A stretch of 64,000 nucleotides of DNA from Cunninghamia lanceolata (taxonomy: Eukaryota; Streptophyta; Pinopsida; Cupressales; Cupressaceae), in NCBI GenBank assembly GCA_027924645.1, contig BSBN01001687.1, forward strand, positions 186,001-250,000. The letters are read 5' to 3'. The notes below the pieces were generated by a model. That model was not told the DNA's origin. It did no database searches and saw nothing but the letters and a program-made list of their open reading frames with translations. Shown here one piece after another: positions 23,008 to 35,300 of this stretch; the first letter of the stretch is position 1; each line of letters begins with the position of its first letter. A program made the translations under genes and the position numbers.

Positions 23008-23905
23008 TGTTGATTTTTCATGGTAATTAGTGGTGACATGAAGATCAAATCCCCCATCCTCGGGTGCCTCAGGGAGGTTTTCACCCTCGAATATGTCCTT
23101 TATTTTTACCTTTTCATGGTCAAGAGATGCCTTTTAGTTTTCACCTAGTGACCTATCTTTTTTTATTTTATTTATTTCACTTTTGCGACTGAAGGATTTG
23201 ATGCTTCTGCCAAAATATGCTAGTTTAGGAAGATCCATCATGAAACCTGCTTTATGATCACCCAATGGAATGCCTTGTCATAATCCCATGAATTCAGCAA
23301 TAGTTTCGTCATTTTCAAATGTGTCCAATATAGGTGCCTCTTGTTGGTCCCAATCGACAAGGTCATGATATATGAGTGAAAGGGTAACAAACGAACTATT
23401 TTGGCTAGAGGAAGTCATAGAAATCATGAAGATGGAGGTTTCTTGAAAAAGGTCAGTGATATGGAGGGAGGAGTCGTCGATGGTATCCGAATTAGAAGTC
23501 TCTCCTATCGAAGAAGGTCTAACTACCATATCAAAAACACACTTAATGTCTTTGGAAGGCGGTACCTCCGGCTGAAAGCCAAAGGCCTTGCTTGTTAAAC
23601 TTCTTAGACACAACAATGGGTTCAATAGGTCCTTGTTCCTGTGATCCTAATCTGCCATGTCCTTTGTAGCCCATGTTCTTAATGATGTAGAACCCATTGT
23701 TATATCTCTCCGCTTCAAGTTGTACTTGGTTGTTCTCATCATAAAATATCCAAGAATTAATGTCATCAATGTCTTCATCATCAAGGAATCCACCTTTAAT
23801 GAATACTGTAGGGGGAGCTTTTATAACGGCTGCGGATGAAGATGCTTTGGATGTAGAAGGTTTGCAATGAGATTTGGGAGACAAGGAAGAGTTCCCACAC
23901 AACAA
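23008..23905 (-). pseudogene. Protease-RT linker containing a G-patch motif
   Basis: Between protease and RT, at about 23615-23698, the minus strand encodes YIIKNMGYKGHGRLGSQEQG followed by PIEPI. This matches the G-patch pattern (hhxxMGaxGxGLGxxxxGxxxPI), an RNA/helicase-contacting motif also found after the protease of some animal retroviruses. It sits in a frame different from both neighbours and is followed by a second open stretch (23625-23278) that is back in the RT frame, so two compensating frameshifts flank it. Around it are Ser/Lys-rich and acidic segments (GGFLDDEDIDDINSWIFYDE). The motif is clear; its role in a plant element is not known to me. Confidence 0.65.
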
Positions 23906-24500
23906 GATTCTTGTAGTGTGTACTCACTCGGACCATGCTTAGTGTACTTGATACGAAGATTTGGAGTGGCTTTGCTAGATGATGGCTTGAGTAAGGCGGA
24001 TGGATCTACATAAGATGAAGATAGATATGCTTCGGTGTTGATAGGAATGCGGTTAGGGCTTTGATATTTAGCTTGATAAGGATGGCAAAACTCAAATGGT
24101 TTAGGATCGACATGGATAGTAACTTTAACACCGTTATGTGGAAATTTGAGACATTGATGGTATGTAGAAGGAACTGCTTTGAGGGCATGGATCCATGGGC
24201 GGCCGAGGATGATGTTGTACAGAAGCTTAATATCAAGGACTTGACAATGAGCATCAGTAGTGACCAGACCAACTTGAATAAGAAAGTGAATAATTCCTTC
24301 AGTATCTCTCTCGGCATCATCATATTCTTTGATAGTAATGACCTTGGAAGTGTCAACATCTTTCTTAGAATATCCCAATTGTTTTATTAGTTTTAAGGAA
24401 CATATATTAAGACTAGCTCCACCATCCACTAAGATTCATTTGATACGGCATTGGTTGATGAATACTTCTATGTGGAGGGCTTCGTTATGTGATGGGTTGA
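23906..24500 (-). pseudogene. Aspartic protease of the Tat element
   Basis: Starting at about 24430, the minus strand reads VDGGASLNICSLKLIKQLGY, an active-site loop with D-G-G instead of the more usual D-S/T-G (D-G-G also occurs in related elements), then the second conserved segment YNIILGRPWIHALKAVPS and TYHQCLKFP, typical of this lineage. It processes Gag-Pol. An in-frame TGA lies directly upstream of the active site (RIK-stop-ILVDGG). It shares its frame with gag upstream and with RT downstream. Confidence 0.85.
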
Positions 24501-24507
24501 TTGATGG

Positions 24508-27430
24508 TCAAAGATTTTTGTCAGAGAAAGTTAGGTGGCAAGGGATTGCAATGCTAGCTACCATAGATTGAAATTGTGTAGTATCAATATTATTAGGCAC
24601 TGAGGATTCTTGTAATGCTTTATCAAGGATAGCCTTATGGGTGGGTGATATGTGAAGCAAATCAAGGATGGAGATATGTGCAGGTGTTTTGCCAATATGA
24701 TCAAGGATATTATAGCTAGAGGACATACGGGGAGGATTGATAGGTGCTCCTTGAATGGTAACATAGCCTCTTCTAGTAGTTACAGCACAATCGGATGCTT
24801 TGCCTTGGATAGTAATAGTAGAAATGTGGGCTTGGTCAATGCGACCAATCGTGGATGACTCATAATTGTAATGGATGGCATTCCCAGCATGAGGGTTACT
24901 TGGTTTGTCATGAGATGGAAGTGGATTCTTGAAAGCATCTAAATCATAGTTCGATGTTGGTTGCTGTGTAGGTTGTGATGTTGGAGGTGTGATTTTAATT
25001 AAACCTTGATCGATGCAATCTTGAATGACATGCTTTAAGTGCATACAACCATTTGTTTTGTGTCCCTTGACTCTATGGTAGTCACAATACTCATTCTCTT
25101 TGTACCAAGGAGCTTTGAAGAGCAGTTCATCGTTGGGTGGTGTATTCGGTAATATGATATCGCTCGCTTGGACAAGTTTTCAAAAGACTACCTCCATAGG
25201 TTCCCGTAAGGGTGTAAATTGTTGTCGAGGATTTAAAGTTTGTCGTTGTCAGTTTCGTTGAAAAGGTTGATTTGCTGTAGATGCGGCTTGAATGTTAATA
25301 GGAGCTTTCACTATTTGTATGTTCTTTGCATCTACAACATCGTCATTAACAACATTCTTGTTCTTGTTCCAAAAGCGAGATTTATCGTTGGAGTTTTGAG
25401 GATTGTCTTTGTTATCTCTAAAAATCTTGATAGTGCTCTTAGCAATTAAAGTGCATTCAATGATGGTTCCTTTGGAAACAAGTTCATCAAAGGTGCTAGC
25501 ACTTTGCAATTATAGTTGGAATGAAAGCTCGGGATGGAGATTTTGGACGAAGATATCGAGCTGTTGTTTCTCAGGTATTTCCCATGATAGTTTGCTAGCC
25601 ATATTACGCCATCATTGAGTAAAGGAGGAGAAAGCTTCACCATTGCGTTGTTTGTTGTTGACAAAGTCATTCATGTTCACTTCATGTTCAATGTTAAAAG
25701 CGAAATGTGATCAAAATTTGTTTGCTAGTTCCGCAAAAGACTTAATGCCCGGAGGTAAATGATAGAACCATTCAAGAGCTTGTCCCACTAAGCTTTGGGG
25801 GAATAGTCTCAGAAGATATGTATCGTCTTGAGCAACATCGAGACATGCAACAAAAAATGCTCTAAGATGGTCTTCCAGATTTCCTTTTTCTTTGTACTTG
25901 TCAAATTGTGGAATTTCAAAGTGTGGCGGAAAATGTGTCATATGAAGTGATTTGTCAAATGGATAAGCGCATATGTCTCCTAAGGAAAATGTCTTCTTGC
26001 TTTGTCCTACTGCCTTGTTAATCATTTGTTCAACATCCGCTTGAGAAAGGTGTTGTTGTTGCAAAGGAGGTTGATGGTTCGGAGGTGAAGTATAATATGA
26101 TGTATATTGTGGTTGTTGTTGTGGGATGTATGAGGACATGACCGTTTGTTGAGGTTGCATGCTCATAGTATATGTCAAAGGATTAGTATGTGACACATAT
26201 GTGTTTGAGGATTGCTGTCCTTGAGACACAAGTGGTCGTTGGGTATATTGCGATGAATTAGCGCCAAGGGTTTGCATCACATGGGAAGTGGAAGATGGAT
26301 TGACATTGGTCAATGGTTGTGAATTTGGAGTTGGATTTGTAATATGGTAAGTGATGGAAGGATTGGTGGATGTAGAAGAAGGATGGACATTTGGGTTTGT
26401 GTTTTGGACAACATGTGGATTGGTATATGTCATATGTTGGGTGACGATGGGTAATCCTTGAGTTGTATAAGATAGATTGATGGCTTGTGAAGGATTGTAG
26501 GAGGATGGTTGAAGGGATGTAAGTTGATCAACATAAGAGACAACGACGCCAGAATTAGCTTGTGAAACAATAGGCGGGTCACTCATGTCAATGAGACTAA
26601 CATTGGGGTTGTATGGTGTGTTGGATGGATCTGCGGAAATCATGGAGACCATATTAGCAGTGATAGGAATCTGGGATGTGGTTTCCACATGTGATGCAAT
26701 GGGAGTAGCGGATTGTAATGGCTGCGAAACTTGTACGGTTTGTGGTGTTTGGATAGCTTCAGAAACCTGCGGAGTTTGTGATATTGGGATAACTTGTGAT
26801 GTTTGAGGAGTTTGCACTTGGGCAACATGGACAACTTGTGTTACTTGAGATCGAGATACAGTCATGGTAGGAGAAGGCGTATGTTGTGGAACATGGAAAG
26901 GTGGAACGCTCAAATTTTGCGAAAGAAAAAGGAAGTACATTGGTCAAAGTTATCAAAGGTTCCTCCGAGCGTGGTGTGTTGGATGAAGTAGCAATAGGCA
27001 ATGAGAGAGATGGGTTGGAAGGTGGATTTTGTAGCATGGACATGGTATGAGATGGTTTGACTATAGTGGTGGTCCCTTTGCAACAACAGCGGGAGTGTTT
27101 GGATCGTGTTCTCGAATAGTGGATATGTCAAAGTCACTTGGTAATTTGGCTCCCATATGTGCTAATTGCAAGAAGTAGCGATTAGGATCAGATAAAAAAA
27201 GCTTCTCAAATTGATCCCATACATGTGTGTCTCTAAATTCTGATAAGTCCTCTTGGGATTGCTCTTCATAAGTCTCTGAAAATGTTTGAGATTGCACTTG
27301 TTGTGAAGAAGACGGTCCAACGGTGTATCCATGGGGCACAAACATGTGAGAAGGCATGCCGATTGTAAATTGAGTTGCATCTCTAAGGGGTGTTGATCAG
27401 GATTGTTGCATCTTGGCTTCCATCTCAGCT
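24508..27430 (-). pseudogene. gag of the Tat element, long, Pro/Gln/Ser/Thr-rich N-terminus
   Basis: Read from about 27430 down. N-terminal part: FVPHGYTVGPSSSQQVQSQT, then RDTHVWDQFEKLFLSDPNRY. After a local frame disturbance (about 27060-26940) comes a long low-complexity Gln/Thr/Ser/Pro region with repeated VSQ, TPQ and NPN motifs (26940-26050). The Gag core is DTYLLRLFPQSLVGQALEW at about 25800 and FAELANKF, continuing past stops. A zinc-knuckle-like CDYHRVKGHKTNGCMHLKHV lies near 25050, as in Tat Gag proteins. Then a linker leads into the protease. Stops occur after ELANKF, in the SSFTQ region and elsewhere. It forms the capsid in active relatives. Confidence 0.8.
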
Positions 27431-27659
27431 CACAGTTTTGCTTCCATTTTAGCTCTATATTGGCTCCTAGTTTGAGGCATGATGGTTGATGTTGAAAATT
27501 GGACTTTAGCTTGTGAGGATTGAGACCCAAAAGGTGATGGTTTGCTGATGGTTTAGTGTTGGTTTGTTTTGCTAGTTTGCTGTTTGCTTTGTTTGCTAAT
27601 GGGTTGCTTGGTTGTTGTTGTTGTTGGTAAACTTCCTTAGAGAATAGCTCGCACACTCA

Positions 27660-29679
27660 AGGGAAAAGCTGGTTGATGATGTTGCTTGCTGGTTTTGCTA
27701 GGGCTAAGTAAAGCCAAAAGGTTGATGTTTGGTTATTGGTTTTGCTAGTTGGTTGTTGTTTTGAGGTCTCAAAAGGATGAAAAGCTCAAAAGTCCAAGGG
27801 TTTGATATGCTCAAGATAGGAGGCAATGCTCAGGTGACTATAGATGCTTAGAAGACTATCAAAAGCTAATAGCAGAGCTAAGGATGGCTGAAAGTGCTAC
27901 TGATTGGGCTAGATGGATATTGATTGCTGATATTTGACCAGAAGCGACTGGTGATAGCTCAGAAGCAACTCAGATAAGGCCAAAAGCGACAGATAATATC
28001 TCAAAAGTGATCTAGTTATGTTTCAGATGACATGCTACAGTGTTGACTAGAGGCGAGCAGGTTTGCCAGAGGTGATCAGTTACAGGTCAAAAGCGATTCA
28101 CTGCTATTTAAAAGTGACGAAGGTTTTGCCAGAAGCAATCAGTTGCGGGTTAAAAGCAGTTTGGATTTTGCAAGAAGCAAATAATTGTTGTTTAAAAGTG
28201 ATTTAGGTTTCTTTAGGTGAGTAGTTAAGGTTCAAAGGTGATCTGTGTCTGTTAGGAAATATGTTTGAATTTATGTCTTTGACAAGAAAATAGTGATTTT
28301 AGTTACTCACACTCACAACAATCACAAACTTGTACAACCTAGGCTAGGAAAGGACTGTATTTGTTGAGTCCCCTTGCCGTGCCTATTCAAAGTGGATAGC
28401 TTCAGGATCTTGGTAGCATCGACTGCTCTCCACGGCACTCACTTCTCACACATACCAAGATCTAGATTTTCCAAGGCTTGTCCCCCCACCAAACCTTAGG
28501 ATTGTCCCTGCTATCTCTACTAAGAACCATGAGAATCAGGGCGGTTTCAAAGGTCCCACCTTTTGTGTCAACAAATAAAAGGTTTTTGTCTACTACACAA
28601 GGTTGCTAGTAAGGACATTCATTTGGGTGGCTATACGTGCGGCAGTGCCACTCTCCGTTGTGGAGTCTCCCAGCCTTCAAGGGTTACGCCTTGGAGGGTT
28701 TTGGGGGAGGTTGGCTGTCAGTATAACACAACAACACCCATTGTTTGTGGCTTTTGACATAAACATTTTTCTTATATAGTGGTTTGGAAGGACTTGGCTT
28801 TAGCCCATTACCGCTTGGGTCGTACCCCTTCTCACACCGGGAAGGCAGACCCTCTAAAGATAATAACAAGTTCTCATACACCCAAGATCCATTTGATAGG
28901 CAAGGGGAGAGGATACTTTTGCTATTAAATTTAGGTTACAAACATGCACAACAAGCAATCCAAAAAAAAGATAAATCAAGCACGAAGCAAACAATGATTC
29001 TTTTTAAGCACCAAGCCCAAATGTTCCTAAATTAGTGATAAAATGTAATATCTTAGACCGATCGAAGATGCAACAGATATGTTAGTAGTTTCACAACCTC
29101 CTTTTCTTAGACAATCGATAATATGCTGCACAAATAACTGATTAGTAGCCAAGAAAATCAAACTGCAAATGATAAAAACTGAAAGCAACACAATTACCAG
29201 AGGCAATCAACTATTGATCTGAAGCGATTTGGATTCTACCGAAAGTGAAATGTTACTGATTAGAAGCGACGCAGACCGACCTAGATGCGAGTTGTTATGA
29301 CTCAAAAGCAATGCAAAAAATTAAAATACAAATTGTTAAGGCTTATAAGCGACCCAGATCTGTAAAAAATTAGATATAAACAGAAAACCATAGTTTGCAG
29401 AAAGCGATCCAGATAGCGATCAGGTTTAGGTTAAAAGCGGTGCAAATTACGACAGACACGACTATTGTTAGCTTAGAAGCGATGCGAAAAGGACTGTAAG
29501 CGACTATTGTTAGCTTAGAAGCGATCCTGGAAATGCTAACAATGACAGGTTTCAGGTTAAAAGTGATGCGTATGTTCAGGAAGCGACTGGTTTTCACTCA
29601 GAAGTGACTGAAACTTGCCGTAAGCGCTCAGAAAATATGATCTTCACAAAAAACAACTTCAAACAACAAAGTTAATCAA
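27660..29679 (-). promoter_or_regulatory. Long 5' leader with dispersed TCGCTT (AAGCGA) motifs
   Basis: Untranslated leader between primer site and gag. On the plus strand AAGCGA occurs about a dozen times (27951, 27983, 28090, 29223, 29266, 29347, 29402, about 29479, 29498, 29520, 29581) plus many one-base variants (AAGCAA, AAGTGA, AAGCGG), usually in CAGAAGCGACTGG-like contexts 20-40 bp apart; on the minus (transcribed) strand it reads TCGCTT. 28250-28990 between the two clusters lacks the motif and holds no credible ORF. A leader of 2 kb is long but not unheard of for Tat-type elements. Confidence 0.6.
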
Positions 29680-29708
29680 GGACATGGGTCCCACCGGGCA
29701 TGCTAAAA
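29680..29708 (-). other. Primer-binding-site-like stretch of the Tat element
   Basis: Next to the 5' LTR the minus strand reads TTTTAGCATGCCCGGTGGGA followed by CCCATG. It resembles TGGC..CC..CGTGGG-type primer sites. The second element has TAGCACCCCTGATAGGACCC at the same place, which supports its function. The tRNA was not assigned. Confidence 0.5.
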
Positions 29709-30573
29709 TGTGATAGGTAAAAATTAGGTTAATAAGATCAAGCATATAATTGAAAACCTAATCCTATCACCATCAAAGAATCGAATCTAAGTGAAATCAA
29801 AAGCATGCAATTCAAGAACAATATCACCTAGATCATATGATTCCTTATTTATGATGTGGATCAACAATAAACAATTATGAAGATAAAAGATGCCATGATG
29901 GATGGATGATAATGATAATATGCTAGATGGATGCTAAAGTGCTCAATATGCTTAAGATGATAATGTAGACGCTATATGAAAATGATAGATAGATGTAGTA
30001 TGGAATGAGAAGGTGTTTATATAGACTTCAACTAAAATCAATCAACAGTGAAGATTTGGTGGCTATGTGAATGACTAGGATTGAATGATAGTCATAGATG
30101 AATGTGTAGATGACAAGTGGAGGGAAGATAAGGTTTATGTGTGACCGTGTACATAAAAAGTACTACATGTGAAAGATATTAAATAAAAGATATAGTACCA
30201 CACATGTTTTTAAATGAAAGAGGCACACATGTCAGCTCATGAAGATAAATGATAAGAGAAATTAATTAAATAAATAAGATTTATTTAATTAATTGGAAAG
30301 TGGGCTTATGAAAGGAATTTTAAGATTTATTTAATTAAAATATATAGAATAAAGAGATAATTAAATAATTAAAGATTATTTAATTATGAGATTAGAGGAA
30401 ATAGAAGAAATAGATAATGAATTAATTAAATAAATATAAATTTATTTAATTAATAGAAGAAATAAGTGATTTCGATAAATAAAGAAATTGCTCAAGTGTG
30501 TTAGACAAATGCAGATGATAGCTAATGCAATATTTGATACTAATGATAATTAGGTCAATTTTGGGTGTCTATA
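29709..30573 (-). repeat. 5' LTR of the Tat element (865 bp)
   Basis: Copy of 13470-14345, starting TGTGATAGG and ending TGTCTATA (terminal C to T). It has the TATA box (CTATATAAA, minus, 30016-30024) and the AT-palindrome array at about 30262-30452. Differences from the other LTR are mainly transitions plus a ~10-bp deletion near 30320. Confidence 0.95.
30016..30024 (-). promoter_or_regulatory. TATA box in the 5' LTR
   Basis: The minus strand reads CTATATAAA; it would drive the genomic RNA of the Tat element. Confidence 0.6.
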
Positions 30574-30578
30574 GTGGC
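30574..30578. repeat. Target-site duplication GTGGC (right)
   Basis: Identical to 13465-13469, directly outside the LTR end. Confidence 0.9.
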
Positions 30579-31156
30579 AAAAAGTATTTTGTTGTGTGAT
30601 AGACTTAAGACTATGTTTAAGTATTCCAATGAAAAACCCTACATTGATGATTAGTCTATGGTAATTTTAATATAATGTAAAAAATGGAGCTTGGCATGGT
30701 CTGGTCTAGATCATCTAGCTCCACTAGACCCTCATAAAATGGAAAGAGAGATAAAGAAAAGAGAGAGTAACTTGGTATCGGTTGGTCCAAATCATCTAGC
30801 TCCACTGGAGTGGGAGAGAGAGGTAAGGATAAGAGATATAAAGGGAAAGAGCATCTACAAATACAAATAAATCAACAGTCGTTTCATGCCAATAATGCAA
30901 AGTGAAGTCTAGATTGGTACAAAATGAAGGTTTCACTATTCTGTCAAGTTACACTTGAATGCATTGCATGTCTTACATAACTTATAATTCATGGAAATCC
31001 ATATAAAATAGAAAAATGCTGCCCCTCTAGCCCATCCCATGTGTTCTTGTTGTTGCCTATCAGATTATCATAGAGGCTTCCACCTATTATCAAATCGAAA
31101 CCTCCAATTTAATTAATCATTCCATCAAATCTTCATTTTGTCAAATCTTGCACACA

Positions 31157-31192
<36 letters not shown>

Positions 31193-32240
31193 CCCTTAGT
31201 ATTAAATCATCCCCCCTGCATTTTTAAAATATAGCATGCTTATATACATTTTTTTATTTGACAAAATAATAAATTTTGGGACATTGATATTTTTTAAAAT
31301 AATTTTTTTTCCCTTCTATATAAGTATTTGTCACTTTTTCTTCTCTTTAGGTATTTTAAAAAAAATGGTGTGCATTCTATGTCATGTTTCTTTTACAAAA
31401 GCCTTGCCAAGAATGCATGCCATTTTTGAGGTCTTGAGATCATTCCCATATCATCTACAAATTCAAACAAATCAATTTTTTTTTCCCTTCAAATTTAATA
31501 TTTTTATATAATTAGGAAATCTCAATCTAAAATTATAACATCTCTAAATTTAATTTTAATCCATTTGACCTCCAAAATATGCAAATGTGTGAAATTATAA
31601 AAGTAATGAGAGTCATTAAGTTTGATTGATCTTTGTATCATGTGATGTCCCATGAGAGGATGCATGATGATAGGTTGGAATGACAAATAAACATGATGTA
31701 GGTGGTGGCCATTCTTATATTTGTAAGAGAATGCCTATTAAATGATGACAAAAATGAGCCTTGTGATAAACAAACGTACATGCTTCAAATCATATGCATA
31801 TGTGACGATTAATGGCATGCAAGTGAACAAGAATATAAAAAGGGGATGTATGCAAATAGAGACTAGACACCAAACACAAAAGCTCACACATTTGAAGTAG
31901 CTACTGAGCAAAACATAGAAATCTTGAAATCCATTAAGATTATGCAAATTAATTCACAACACTTGATAAAACAAAAAATGACATGGTCCACACGGAAACA
32001 AGATAATCATCATTCACTTAAAGACATAGAAATTAAACTTGCACAACTCTTCGGCGTGCCCATTGCACACCAAGGTGGGATTGCTAGTTATCTAATTGTG
32101 ATTAAAACCCTTACACCACTTCAACAACCTTTTCACCGATTAACAGAACAAGCCCTAAAACTTTCAACCAAACCCTTCATCATAAAATTTTAATGATAAT
32201 TTAAACCCTAATATTTGAAAACGCGTATGTATTTCCACTC
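30579..32240. other. AT-rich spacer with a local duplication
   Basis: Flanking DNA of the Tat insertion. 30688-30755 and 30770-30835 are a diverged duplication around CATCTAGCTCCACT and GGAAAGAGAG/GAGAGAGGTAAGG. No gene is recognised; the 89-codon ORF at 31924-32193 has no domain. Confidence 0.4.
31151..31193. repeat. Compound (CA)n(GA)n microsatellite
   Basis: About 12 CA repeats followed directly by about 8 GA repeats. Confidence 0.95.
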
Positions 32241-35200
32241 AAAGAATTGGGCAGTCTTATGCAGGCGCAAACTGAACATTTTAGAGCGCGGCAGGGCCTT
32301 AAATCAACATATCGGCTTCTGTGGAAGAAGAGATGCGTATTATTTTTTCTCCTCTTTTATTGGACTCTGGCAGTAAGTCTTTATCCGCTTTCTTTTATTC
32401 ATTTTTAATCCTTTTAAAGGGAAACCGAGCTTTTGATGAGTTGTTTGGCTGCTTTGAGTATCGAGTTAAAATTTTTGTTTAATTGCCCTCTATTTCACAT
32501 GAGTAGTTCTTCTGAGAGATACTTTTGTTGAAAATTTTGAATTTGTGGTTTGCTTGATCAGTAACTATGAAAGGGCATAGAGTTCGGAATTCTGGGGTTT
32601 GCAATTTTAGGGTTTGGATTATAAGTTCTGTTTCTTTAATGCTCAGTAATCCCTTTAGTTAAAGGGGTTAGGGTTTCCAATATCCAGTAGGCTCTATATT
32701 AGATTCAAGACAACTTCTTTTATGTCCAGTGTTTTACACTATGGATCTCACATATGCGAAAAAAAGGTCCAAGGAAAAATAAAATAAATAACGAAAAAAT
32801 ACAGTAAATTGTATAATCAAAAATAATAATCAAAGAAAGCATGCACAGAACATTCTGAGCTAAGTGGCAGTTATTTATTTATCATAATTGATAAAAGTAT
32901 ATTTTATTTTCTTAATATCAGCTTTTTAAGTTCTGTAAATTTAAATTTTTTTTTTTTTTTTTAAAACTATTTAAATGAAATGAAAAGAACAGAAAAATGT
33001 AGTGGTGTTTGGTAAAATTGGTTAAAGCAGTCTTAACCTTAATGCTAAGATCATTAGGCTGGATGTGAAAAATATTTATTATAATTTTATATCATGTTTT
33101 GTTGCTGTTAATCATTAAAACCTAAAATCAATATTCTGTGTGTGGAGAATATATGACGGCCTCAAAACTATGTTTTTTATTATCCTTTACTGTCTTAGCT
33201 TATAAGCTTAAGAAATTTTTTAGTTCCAACTATTTTGAAATTATTATTAATTACTATATTTTCAAATATATATAATTTTTACCTCTTTTTACTGTACTTT
33301 TTCTGTGAACTGTTCTTTTTTTTCTTTCTATATTTAGGGTCTACCAAATTAGTCAGTCAATTGAAAAGCTGCCACCCTGATGATTGATATGTTAGATAAA
33401 TTGAAAGAAATTCTCCTTTTTGGCTTCTGAGGGTTTAATACACTTAAACTGCCGTTAGGATTTGGCAATGACTGGAAAAAATAAACCTTTACTTTTTTAC
33501 CGTAATTGTAAGGTTTTTAGAGGTGCATTTCTAATACGATGTACCTTATTTATAAATTAAATATCTTTCCAAGAAAAATTAATGTTTCCTAACTTCAAAC
33601 TCCAAATTACCACATGTGCACTCTTTTTTAATCCAGAATGGGATAAGGTTGCAGGCTTTGTTGAACAATATAAAAGATAAAAACAATTTCCTTGTAGAAG
33701 CTGGGTCTTGTACATCGAATTGGCATTGCTTGGTTGTTACGGGCACAACTACCTTTACCTTTGAATATAAGTTATACCTGATTATGATTAAATAAATATC
33801 TGCAAAATATCTAGTATCATGGAAGACTTGAGTTAGAGGGTAAGTTCTCATAATTCTGGCAAAATAAAGAGGATTGAACATGGTAACATTCGGATAATTT
33901 CTAAAATGAAAATGTGGGAAGAGTCTCTTATGTTAAGTTTAGTTTTTTACGTTCTTGTTAGGGTTAGGGCTATGTCTAAGATTTTTCGCCATGGCTAGGA
34001 TTTGTGTTTGATGGTCTGTCTAGGACAAGGTTCCATAGACAAGGAAAAATGTTGATCCATAAGTGGGATGTGACCCATTCTTTATGGGTAATATTGCAGT
34101 ATTCTGAATTTGTATGTGTCCCTGTTTTCTCTTTAAATTTACTAGAAATAGAATTCTAGGAATACTAATGGACTTTTGGTATCCTGTGAGTTTTTGTGCT
34201 GAATGGTATCGAGCTTTGGATTTCTTGTAGCCAAGGGTTTTATAGGAAGGCAACATTTTGACCCATGGGACAGTGACTTGAACCTGTTTCCTATGGACGA
34301 TTGTGCAGGTAACTTATTTTTTTTCCTCTAGCATTTTACTTTACATTGAGCCTTTGAGAGGATTTTCTAACAAATAGCAGTGAAATTCTTGGTTTTATTG
34401 TTTGGAGTCGCACAAGGTTTATAATTCTGGCCAGGGTTATGGTTTAGTGACCAAAACTAACCTTTTGATACATTTGAGTGGGATATGCAAATCTGTCTTC
34501 TGTATGGCGTGTTGTATACAATTTTTTTTATTATATACAATATTAATATTTTTTTTCCTCTATTTTAAAAAATAGAATTATAAGAAATCAGAATGTGTGC
34601 TCAATTATCTGTCAAATTTATCCTTATATTCTCTTTAATTTTTAGTGTTAGAATGTTGATCAAAGTAGAGATTTGTGATGATATATGAGCTCTCTTACTA
34701 CTTTGGTCTCTGTTGTAACTTTCAATGTAAGATTCATGTTCATTGCAAGTGGGAAATGATTTGTTCTTGTTTAATTTTTAGTCCTTTTATGTTTAGAAAA
34801 AGTAGGAATATTCATACTTATAATGTGGTATTTCAAGTAGGAAATGATGAATTTTGGTAAAAGGTTTGAGCTGATGCATGATGGTAGTGATTGCATTGGA
34901 AGCTTGGGGGGGTTGTTGGAAGAGTGCCCTGGCACTTGTACTAGTTATTACATGGTTGCCTTCGCAAGCTCTTCTACATTCTTTATTTTAATCTAATGGG
35001 TTGAAGAAAAAGGCGTGGGCTGCTTTCTAGATATGATTGTTAGCCTAGACTTTTCCCAATATCAAACAAACCCTCTCCAACTTCACTTTTTGCATCTTGC
35101 CAATGCTCTTCTGCATTGATATTTACTTGTTATTCTGATCCTACCATTTTTAGTTAACTTAGAATAGATGGTTGGCATAGTAGTTGTATTCATGCAAGAT

Positions 35201-35300
35201 ATTGTAAGCATGCCCGAGAATTAAGCTAGTTTAAGGAAATATTCTAAGTTGGGCTAATAAGTGAAGATAAATTTGATCGATTATTTGCTTGAAGAGGGGT
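32241..35300. other. AT/T-rich spacer; possible 5' exon and intron start
   Basis: Around 32240-32370 is a locally GC-richer segment ending ACTCTGGCA|GTAAGTC, a good plant splice donor, followed by T-rich DNA of intronic character for 3 kb. This could be a 5' untranslated exon of an unidentified gene, but no coding exon was found downstream. Treat as hypothesis. Confidence 0.25.

Larger units (their letters stand above)
13465..30578 (-). mobile_element. Complete Tat-type Ty3/gypsy LTR retrotransposon (17.1 kb with target duplications)
   Basis: Two long direct repeats (13470-14345 and 29709-30573) begin TGTGATAGG and end TGTCTACA/TGTCTATA, and are flanked by the same five bases GTGGC on both outer sides. 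Between them the minus strand carries, in order, leader, gag, protease, G-patch linker, reverse transcriptase with RNase H, a second archaeal-type RNase H, and integrase; the plus strand carries a plant-mobile-domain ORF between integrase and the 3' LTR. The double RNase H and the extra ORF in that position are features of the plant Tat lineage. Gag, protease, RT and first RNase H lie in one common frame (27357 to 21433), so the ancestor made a single Gag-Pol polyprotein. Many stops, frameshifts and a changed integrase catalytic residue make this copy non-autonomous. Confidence 0.95.

Noticed and set aside
27162..27656. 164-codon minus-strand ORF upstream of gag
   Set aside because: It overlaps, in another frame, the reading with Gag-like FVPHGYTVGPSS and WDQFEKLFLSDPNRY; the latter continues in the gag frame.
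31924..32193. 89-codon ORF before the putative exon at 32240
   Set aside because: No recognisable domain or codon pattern; probably chance.
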